Source: CTSoil-043 sp963821235 (GTDB lineage Bacteria; Chloroflexota; Limnocylindria; Limnocylindrales; CSP1-4). From it: a DNA stretch of 64,000 bases. Made by a program: the position numbers and the translations under genes. Shown in pieces: positions 58,260 through 64,000 of the stretch (position 1 is its first letter; each line of letters begins with the position of its first letter). The DNA lies in the NCBI GenBank assembly GCA_963821235.1, contig CAWGCS010000001.1:2108001-2172000 (forward strand), in the 5' to 3' direction. Under the pieces are notes generated by a model. That model saw nothing but the letters and a program-made list of their open reading frames with translations. It did no database searches and was not told where the DNA came from.

Positions 58260-59327
58260 ATGGCGTTGACGAGCGACCGGCGGGTCGAGCAGGCGACCGA
58301 GAAGCCGGCGAGCGAGCGGGGGAAGGCGGTCGAGGCCGCGATCCTGGCGATCGAGAAGCAGTTCGGGCGCGGCTCGATCATGCGCCTCGGGTCGGCCGAG
58401 CGGCAGCAGGTCGACTTCATCCCGTCGGGCTCGATCGCCCTCGACCTCGCCCTCGGCGTCGGCGGCATCCCCCGCGGCCGGATCACCGAGATCTTCGGCC
58501 CGGAGTCCTCCGGCAAGACCACCGTCTGCCAGCACATCATCGCCGAGGCCCAGCGCCGCGGCGGGGTGGCCGCCTTCATCGACGTCGAGCACGCCCTCGA
58601 TCCGGGCTACGCCCGGGCCTGCGGCGTCAACGTCGACGAGTTGCTCGTCAGCCAGCCCGATACCGGCGAGCAGGCGCTCGAGATCACCGAGACGCTCATC
58701 CGCTCGGGCGGCATCGACGTCGTCGTGGTGGACTCGGTGGCGGCCCTCGTGCCGCGCGCGGAGATCGAGGGCGAGATGGGGGACTCGTTCGTCGGCATCC
58801 AGGCCCGCCTCATGAGCCAGGCCCTGCGCAAGCTGACGGGCGCCGTCAGCCGCTCCAACACGTCGCTCGTCTTCACCAACCAGCTGCGCGAGAAGATCGG
58901 GGTCATGTTCGGCAATCCCGAGGTGACGCCCGGGGGGCGGGCCCTCAAGTTCTACGCCTCGGTGCGCCTCGAGATCCGGCGCGTGGAGACGATCAAGACC
59001 GGCACCGAGTCCGTCGGCAACCGGGTGCGGGTGAAGGTCGTCAAGAACAAGGTCGCCCCGCCGTTCCGGGTCGCCGAGTTCGACGTCATGTACGGCGAGG
59101 GGATCAGCCGCGAGGGCGGCCTCCTCGACGTCGGGGTGGCCATGAACGTCGTGACCAAGACCGGGGCCTGGTTCACCTTCGGCGAGACGCGGCTCGGCCA
59201 GGGCCGCGAGGCGGCCAAGGTCTTCCTCCGCGAGAACCCCGCCATCGCCACGGAGATCGAGAGCCGGGTCCGCTCCGGCATGTCGAGCGCGGAGATCCCG
59301 GTCGAGGGCATCGAAGAGGCGGAGTAG
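58260..59327 (+). CDS. recA: Recombinase A
   Basis: A 355-residue RecA. Walker A is FGPESSGKTTVCQHI, Walker B VVVVDSVAALVP, loop 1 and loop 2 regions are EIEGEMGDSFVGIQARLMSQALRKL and NQLREKIGVMFGNPEVTPGGRALKF. The C-terminus is short and acidic. It forms filaments on single-stranded DNA for recombination and SOS signalling. GGAG about 9 nt before the ATG is the ribosome binding site. No SOS box could be recognised by eye. Confidence 0.97.
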   Translation: MALTSDRRVEQATEKPASERGKAVEAAILAIEKQFGRGSIMRLGSAERQQVDFIPSGSIALDLALGVGGIPRGRITEIFGPESSGKTTVCQHIIAEAQRRGGVAAFIDVEHALDPGYARACGVNVDELLVSQPDTGEQALEITETLIRSGGIDVVVVDSVAALVPRAEIEGEMGDSFVGIQARLMSQALRKLTGAVSRSNTSLVFTNQLREKIGVMFGNPEVTPGGRALKFYASVRLEIRRVETIKTGTESVGNRVRVKVVKNKVAPPFRVAEFDVMYGEGISREGGLLDVGVAMNVVTKTGAWFTFGETRLGQGREAAKVFLRENPAIATEIESRVRSGMSSAEIPVEGIEEAE

Positions 59328-59349
59328 CGGCGAGCCGCGGACCTCGACC

Positions 59350-59952
59350 GTGCGCCGCCCGCCGAAGGAGACGCGCGCCGAAGCCCGGGCGCGCCGCGGC
59401 GCGGTCGACGACCCGGCCACCGTCCTGGACGCCGCGGCTCGCTTCCTCGAGGTCCGACCGCGCTCCACCGAGGAGGTGCGCCGGCGCCTCCGCGAGGCCG
59501 GCTACCGGGCGGACCTCGTGGAGGGCGCCATCGTGCGGCTCGCGGCCCTCGGCTACCTCGACGACGCGGCCTTCGCCCGCGCCTGGGTGGAGTCGCGCGA
59601 TCGCGCCCGGCCGCGGGGCGCGCGGGCCCTGCGCGACGAGCTGCGCCGCAAGGGCGTGCCGACCGACGATGCAGAAGCCGCCCTCGCCGCCCGCGAGGCC
59701 ACCACGACCGGCGCCGACCCCGACGACCCGTCGCTGGCCCTGCTGGCCGGGGAGCGAGCCGCCGCGGGCTCCGCCGACCGCGAGGCGGCCGAGCGCCTTC
59801 TCGCTCGCCGCGGGGACGCCCTCCTCCGCGACCCGGATCCTCGCCGTCGCCGGTCCAAGGCGTACGCACTCCTTGCCCGGAGCGGGTTCGACCCCGACAC
59901 CTGCCGCGAGGCCGTCGCCGCCTGGACCGGGCGCCACGGGAACCCCGTTTGA
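59350..59952 (+). CDS. recX: Regulatory protein RecX
   Basis: A 200-residue, helical, Arg-rich protein. RFLEVRPRSTEEVRRRLREAGY and ALGYLDDAAFARAWVESRDRARPRGARALRDELRRKGV are the RecX repeats that bind in the groove of RecA filaments and limit them. It follows recA by 22 nt, the usual place. GTG start. Confidence 0.92.
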   Translation: MRRPPKETRAEARARRGAVDDPATVLDAAARFLEVRPRSTEEVRRRLREAGYRADLVEGAIVRLAALGYLDDAAFARAWVESRDRARPRGARALRDELRRKGVPTDDAEAALAAREATTTGADPDDPSLALLAGERAAAGSADREAAERLLARRGDALLRDPDPRRRRSKAYALLARSGFDPDTCREAVAAWTGRHGNPV

Positions 59953-60029
59953 CCCCCTCGACGCCCGGCCGTACCCTGTGGGCAACCCGGTCGTAGCCCG
60001 ACCGGTCGCTACGTACCTTCCAATCCCGG

Positions 60030-60049
60030 CGAGCCCACGCCGGGGCTCG
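60030..60049 (+). terminator. Hairpin between recX and rny
   Basis: CGAGCCC (60030-60036) and GGGCTCG (60043-60049) form a 7-bp stem with a 6-nt loop, followed by only two T. It may end the recA-recX transcript. Confidence 0.4.
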
Positions 60050-60150
60050 TTCCGCCCCGTCCCGAGAGAGCGCGGCGGCCGGCCCGACGTTCGCCGATTC
60101 CGCGACATACTCGCCGGCCACGCCACGGCCGGCCGGGAGGCGAGCACACC

Positions 60151-61683
60151 ATGGACAACCCCATCGTCGTGGCGGTGGCCTTGCTGGCGGCCGTCGCCGG
60201 CGGCCTGGCCGTCGGCTTCCTCGCGCGCGGCCGATGGGCCAGCCAGTCGATGCGGACGGCCCAGGAGAAGGCCGCCCGGATCGTCGCCGAGGCGCGGACC
60301 CAGCAGAAGGAGCTGATCCTCGAGGCCAAGGACGAGAAGCTGCGCCTCCAGCGGGAGGCCGAGGACGAGGCCCGGGCCAAGCGGACGGAGCTCTCCTCCC
60401 TGGAGCGCCGCCTCCTCACCCGCGACGAGCAGCTCGACCAGCGGACGGACATGCTGGAGCAGCGCGACCGCAAGCTCCTCGAGAAGGAGCGGGAGCTCGA
60501 GAAAGGCCGCGAGGAGCTGGCCGAGGCGCGGTCGGAGCAGGTGGCGACCCTCGAGCGCATCTCCGGGATGACTGCCGACGAGGCCAAGGCCCAGCTCCTG
60601 GAGGCGGTCCGCGCCGACGCCGAGAACGACGCCGTCCGGCTGGCCCGGTCCATCGAGCGCAAGGCCCGCGACGAGGCCCAGGAGAAGGCCCGCGAGATCA
60701 TCGTCACGGCCATCCAGCGGGTCGCCGCCGACCACACCGCGGAGCACACCGTCTCCGTCGTGCACCTGCCGTCGGACGAGATGAAGGGCCGCATCATCGG
60801 CCGCGAGGGACGCAACATCCGGGCCCTCGAGCAGGCGACCGGCGTCGACCTCATCATCGACGACACCCCCGAGACGGTCGTCCTCTCGGGCTTCGACCCG
60901 GTCCGCCGGGAGGTCGCCCGCCTCGCCCTCACCAAGCTCATGGCCGACGGGCGCATCCATCCCGGCCGGATCGAGGAGGTCGTGGCCAAGGCCCGCGCCG
61001 AGGTCGAGCTGGTGATCCGCCAGGCCGGCGAGACGGCGGCCTACGACTCCGGCGTGCCGGGTCTCCCGACCGAGATGCTGCGCCTCCTGGGCCGCCTCAA
61101 GTACCGCACGAGCTACGGCCAGAACGTCCTCAACCACGTCGTCGAGACGAGCCGGCTGGCGGCCGTGATCGCGGCCGAGCTGGGGGCGGACGTCCAGGCG
61201 GCCAAGACCGGCGGCCTGCTGCACGACCTGGGCAAGGCGGTCGACCACGAGGTCGAGGGCGGCCACGCCTCGATCGGGGCCCAGATCGCCCAGCGCCACA
61301 ACCTCTCGTTCAAGGTGGTCAACGCCATCGCCGCCCACCACCAGGAGGTCGAGTACGCCTGCCTCGAGGCGCCCATCGTCCAGGTCGCCGACGCCATCAG
61401 CGCCTCGCGCCCCGGCGCCCGCGGGGAGTCGGTCGAGATGTACGTCAAGCGCCTCGAGGATCTCCAGGCGATCGCCGGGAGCTTCGCCGGGGTGGAGCGG
61501 ACGTTCGCCGTGCAGGCCGGCCGCGAGGTCCGCATCCTCGTCCGCCCGGAGGAGATCGACGACCTGTCGGCGATGCGCCTGGCCCGCGACATCGTCCGCA
61601 AGATCGAGGAGTCGATGACCTACCCGGGCCAGATCAAGGTCACCGTCATCCGCGAGACGCGGGCCGTCGAGTACGCCAAGTAG
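60151..61683 (+). CDS. rny: Ribonuclease Y
   Basis: A 510-residue membrane-bound endoribonuclease starting mRNA decay. Order of domains: an N-terminal membrane helix (VVAVALLAAVAGGLAVGF), a long charged coiled coil (about 30-200), a KH domain (VVHLPSDEMKGRIIGREGRNIRALE) and an HD domain with LLHDLGKAVDHE as the metal-binding motif. GGGAGG 9 nt before the ATG is the ribosome binding site. In Firmicutes it is often followed by ymdB; here a flavodoxin gene lies between them on the other strand. Confidence 0.96.
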   Translation: MDNPIVVAVALLAAVAGGLAVGFLARGRWASQSMRTAQEKAARIVAEARTQQKELILEAKDEKLRLQREAEDEARAKRTELSSLERRLLTRDEQLDQRTDMLEQRDRKLLEKERELEKGREELAEARSEQVATLERISGMTADEAKAQLLEAVRADAENDAVRLARSIERKARDEAQEKAREIIVTAIQRVAADHTAEHTVSVVHLPSDEMKGRIIGREGRNIRALEQATGVDLIIDDTPETVVLSGFDPVRREVARLALTKLMADGRIHPGRIEEVVAKARAEVELVIRQAGETAAYDSGVPGLPTEMLRLLGRLKYRTSYGQNVLNHVVETSRLAAVIAAELGADVQAAKTGGLLHDLGKAVDHEVEGGHASIGAQIAQRHNLSFKVVNAIAAHHQEVEYACLEAPIVQVADAISASRPGARGESVEMYVKRLEDLQAIAGSFAGVERTFAVQAGREVRILVRPEEIDDLSAMRLARDIVRKIEESMTYPGQIKVTVIRETRAVEYAK

Positions 61684-61689
61684 GGAGCG

Positions 61690-62232
61690 TCAGGGGGCGG
61701 CGGGCCGCTCCAGCTCCGCGGCGATCGCCCGCGCCCAGGCCCGGATCGCCCCCCAGGCCCGGAAGTCGCCGGTGCGCTGGGTGGCCAGGATCGCCTCGTC
61801 GATGCCGGGCGTGCCGGGCAGGAGCCGCCCGCCGAAGGTCCGGTGGCCACGGGCGCCGATGGCCGCCGTCTGGGCCGCGACGTGGGCGGTCATGGGGATC
61901 TCCGACCATTCGGCCGAGTGGTCCAGCGGCCCGCTGCTGAAGAGCCAGACCGGGCGGCTGCGGAGTGCCGCGCGGTGGACCCGCAGGAAGCGGTTGGCCT
62001 CGCGGAGCCAGGTCGCGGAGTAGAGGCCGCTGCCGAGGACCACGGCGTCGAAGGCGCCCACCTGGCGGGCCTCGGCCGCCCTCGTCACCACGACGGCCAG
62101 GCCGGCCTCGCGCAGCGTCGCCCCGATCGCCTCCGCGATCTCCGCCGTGGAGCCGTGCTTCGAGGCGTAGGCCACCAGGACGCGGCGGGGCGACGCCGTT
62201 CGGGCGACGTCGGGTCCGGCGGCCGCGTTCAC
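61690..62232 (-). CDS. Flavodoxin-domain protein (HemG/protoporphyrinogen oxidase-like)
   Basis: A 180-residue protein of the flavodoxin 5 type. VLVAYASKHGSTAEIAEAIG is the FMN phosphate-binding loop, AVVLGSGLYSATWLREANRFL and VWLFSSGPLD are the flavin-contacting loops. It resembles menaquinone-dependent protoporphyrinogen IX dehydrogenase (HemG), but general flavodoxin-like oxidoreductases share these features. The GTG at 62232 lies 6 nt behind a TACACT hexamer; a further upstream ATG is unlikely. Confidence 0.85.
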   Translation of the reverse strand: MNAAAGPDVARTASPRRVLVAYASKHGSTAEIAEAIGATLREAGLAVVVTRAAEARQVGAFDAVVLGSGLYSATWLREANRFLRVHRAALRSRPVWLFSSGPLDHSAEWSEIPMTAHVAAQTAAIGARGHRTFGGRLLPGTPGIDEAILATQRTGDFRAWGAIRAWARAIAAELERPAAP

Positions 62233-62238
62233 GGGCGG

Positions 62239-62244
62239 AGTGTA
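62239..62244 (-). promoter_or_regulatory. -10 hexamer for leaderless flavodoxin gene
   Basis: GC-TACACT on the minus strand, 6 nt before the GTG at 62232. Confidence 0.6.
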
Positions 62245-62342
62245 GCGGGGGCGCCGCCGCGGGCCCATGGCGACGTCGCCGGGCCGGGCCGGGGCGAAGG
62301 GCGGCCGCGGCGGCGCCCCAGCGGAGATGCGGCCGCGGATGA

Positions 62343-62348
62343 TAGCCT
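62343..62348 (+). promoter_or_regulatory. -10 hexamer ahead of a leaderless micro-ORF
   Basis: TAGCCT ends 7 nt before a GTG at 62356, which opens a five-codon frame coupled to ymdB. Confidence 0.45.
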
Positions 62349-62355
62349 CGGGCCC

Positions 62356-62373
62356 GTGGAGACCAGGCAGTGA
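62356..62373 (+). CDS. Five-residue leaderless micro-ORF coupled to ymdB
   Basis: The frame reads GTG GAG ACC AGG CAG TGA, and its TGA overlaps the ymdB GTG by 4 bp (GTGA at 62370-62373). It has the same design as the micro-ORF at 13125: start codon 7-8 nt after the promoter hexamer and a stop that overlaps the true start. Confidence 0.35.
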   Translation: METRQ

Positions 62374-63191
62374 CCGAACCCCGCACCGCGCGCCCGTGCC
62401 GGATCCTGATGATCGGCGACGTCATCGGCAAGCCGGGCCGCGAGACCATCGAGCGCATCCTGCCCGACCTCCGGGCCGAGGCCGGGATCGACTTCGTGAC
62501 CGCCAACGGCGAGAACCTGGCCGGCGGCATGGGGCTCACCGCCTCCACCGCCGCCGCGCTCCTGCGGGCCGGTGTCGACGTCATCACCTCGGGCAATCAC
62601 ATCTGGGACAAGCGGGAGATCTACCCGGCTCTCGAGACCGACGAGCGCATCCTGCGCCCCCACAACTACGGCAGCGACGGCGTCCCCGGGCGCGGCTGGG
62701 GCGTCTTCGAGGCCGCCGACGGGACCGACGTGGCCGTCCTCAACCTCCAGGGCCGGACCTACATGATCCCGATCGAGAACCCCTTCACCGACGTCGACCG
62801 GCTGCTCGACGAGGGCGCCGACACCCTGCCGCCGGTCCGCCTCGTCGACTTCCACTGCGAGGTCACCAGCGAGAAGAACGCCTTCGGTCTGCACCTCGAC
62901 GGGCGGGTCAGCGCCGTGGCCGGGACGCACACCCACGTGGCCACGGCCGACGAGCGGATCCTGCCCCGGGGGACGGCCTACCAGAGCGACCTCGGGATGA
63001 CCGGACCGCTCCACTCGGTGATCGGCTTCGACCCCTCGACCGTGCTGCCCCGCTTCCTCAACGGGCTGCCGACCCGCTTCGAGGTCGGTGGCTGGCCGGT
63101 CGTCTTCAACGCCCTCCGCATCGACGTCGACCCGGCCACCGGGCGGGCCCTCGCCGTCGAGCGGCTCTGCCGGGTCGTGGAGCACGCCTGA
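62370..63191 (+). CDS. ymdB: YmdB family metallophosphoesterase
   Basis: A 273-residue phosphoesterase related to the 2',3'-cyclic-nucleotide phosphodiesterase YmdB. MIGDVIGKPGRETIERILP carries the first metal ligand, FVTANGENLAGGMGLT the Asn/Glu pair, VITSGNHIWDKRE the catalytic His, VDFHCEVTSEKNAF and VAGTHTHVATAD the remaining ligands. It is often near rny, as here. GTG start, with a promoter-proximal micro-ORF overlapping it. The last base is the first base of the next ATG. Confidence 0.95.
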   Translation: MTEPRTARPCRILMIGDVIGKPGRETIERILPDLRAEAGIDFVTANGENLAGGMGLTASTAAALLRAGVDVITSGNHIWDKREIYPALETDERILRPHNYGSDGVPGRGWGVFEAADGTDVAVLNLQGRTYMIPIENPFTDVDRLLDEGADTLPPVRLVDFHCEVTSEKNAFGLHLDGRVSAVAGTHTHVATADERILPRGTAYQSDLGMTGPLHSVIGFDPSTVLPRFLNGLPTRFEVGGWPVVFNALRIDVDPATGRALAVERLCRVVEHA

Positions 63192-64000
63192 TGCCCCGCG
63201 GCCGGCGCGCCCCGACCACCGGCCGGCTCGTGCCGCCGGCCCCGTCGCAGGCCGACTTCCACGCCCACACCGCCCGCTCGGACGGGCTCCTGGCGCCGGC
63301 CGAGCTCCTCGCCGCGGCCGCCGCGGCCGGCGTGCGCATCCTGGCCGTGACCGACCACGACACCCTCGCCGGCTACCGCGAGGTCGTGGCGCCCGGCGCG
63401 CCGCCCCTCCCGGCCGGCCTGGCCGTCATCGCCGGGGTCGAGATCAACGCGACGGCTCGGGACATCCCCGACCTGCCGGATGGCGAGCTGCACGTCGTCG
63501 GCCTGGGGATCGATCCGGCGGACGAGGCGTTCGAGGCGCTCCTCGACGCCCAGCGTGGGGCTCGCCGCCGTCGCTTCGAGCGGATGGTGGCCCGCCTCCG
63601 CGAGATCGGGGCGCCGGTGGACGCCCAGCTGGCGGACCTCGACCGCGACGACGAGGAGGCGCTGGGGCGCCCCACGATCGCCCGGGCTCTCGTGGCGGCC
63701 GGCTTCGCCGCCGACGTGCCGGACGCCTTCGCCCGCCTGGTGGGCTCGGGCAGGCCCGGCTACGTGCGGCGGGAGGGGATGGGCCCGCGGGAGGCCCTGG
63801 CGGCGATCCGGGCGGCCGGCGGCCTGCCCGTCCTGGCCCACTTCGCCCTCGCCCCGGAGCGGGCGGCCCTCGTCCGCGACCTCATCGAGGCGGGGCTGGG
63901 CGGGATCGAGACGCACCATCGCAGCTTCGATGCGGCGACCGTGGCCGCCATGGAGGCCGTGGCGTCCCTCCACCGACTGGTGCCCTCGGGCGGCACGGAC
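63191..64000 (+). CDS. PHP-domain phosphoesterase, N-terminal part
   Basis: The gene runs off the window end after 270 codons. It is a PHP-type metal-dependent phosphoesterase: SQADFHAHTARSDGLL holds the first HxH metal ligands, AVTDHDTLAGY the next His/Asp, IAGVEINA the Glu, and ETHHRSFD a later His pair. The pattern matches the group of RNase AM/nucleotide 3',5'-bisphosphate phosphatase-like proteins (TrpH family), but other members act on histidinol phosphate. As hisB here lacks the phosphatase domain, a role as histidinol phosphatase is a remote option; sequence alone does not decide. Confidence 0.88.
   Translation, partial: MPRGRRAPTTGRLVPPAPSQADFHAHTARSDGLLAPAELLAAAAAAGVRILAVTDHDTLAGYREVVAPGAPPLPAGLAVIAGVEINATARDIPDLPDGELHVVGLGIDPADEAFEALLDAQRGARRRRFERMVARLREIGAPVDAQLADLDRDDEEALGRPTIARALVAAGFAADVPDAFARLVGSGRPGYVRREGMGPREALAAIRAAGGLPVLAHFALAPERAALVRDLIEAGLGGIETHHRSFDAATVAAMEAVASLHRLVPSGGTD

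Noticed and set aside
61646..62596. Long minus-strand frame spanning the flavodoxin gene and the ymdB start
   Set aside because: The flavodoxin signature lies in another frame that has its own promoter hexamer; this one gives a low-complexity translation.

Overview
The window looks like a chromosomal segment of a very high-G+C bacterium, most likely a member of the Chloroflexota (Limnocylindria-like). That placement rests on gene content: two DUF881 genes, a DUF951 gene, a threonyl-tRNA synthetase without a TGS domain under a T-box, and a TrpR-like regulator heading a his operon. No rRNA or other decisive marker is present, so it is an inference. Many start codons sit 6-8 nt behind a TAnnnT hexamer with no Shine-Dalgarno sequence, which implies widespread leaderless transcription.

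Layout. 1-3.7 kb: the end of a membrane-bound [NiFe] hydrogenase operon (small subunit, large subunit, cytochrome b, heptaheme cytochrome c). 3.7-6.1 kb (minus): 5-oxoprolinase pxpABC. 6.3-8.5 kb: truncated haemoglobin and two methyltransferases. 8.5-17.1 kb: a peptide-binding lipid- or membrane-associated protein, a membrane metallopeptidase, two DUF881 proteins, DUF951, an MFS transporter, an asparaginase, a small membrane protein and an unrecognised protein. 17.1-17.9 kb: a 728-nt gene-free stretch.

17.86-29.46 kb is an integrated 11.6-kb phage-derived element bounded by a perfect 45-bp repeat inside tRNA-Val(GAC). It has a broken integrase, replication and early genes, a small terminase, a prohead-type S49 protease, a tape measure and tail genes. 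No large terminase, portal or capsid gene could be recognised. It carries its own copy of the tRNA promoter and 5' half and has rebuilt the tRNA gene at its right end. Frameshifts are concentrated in it.

29.4-40.4 kb: tRNA-Val, then a T-box leader and thrS, infC-rpmI-rplT, pheST, cvpA, mpg, mutS2. 40.4-45.1 kb: a class A penicillin-binding protein (minus) and divergent tyrS-tdk. 45.1-51.3 kb: a tightly overlapped operon yerC-hisG-hisC-hisB-hisH-hisF-hisIE (minus) with hisA divergent; hisD is absent. 51.4-64 kb: an EF-G paralogue, yebC-ruvC-ruvA, ruvB-tgt, a 53-residue basic protein, recA-recX, rny, a flavodoxin, ymdB and a truncated PHP-domain gene. Most genes are joined by 4-bp NTGA start/stop overlaps, so translational coupling is the rule.
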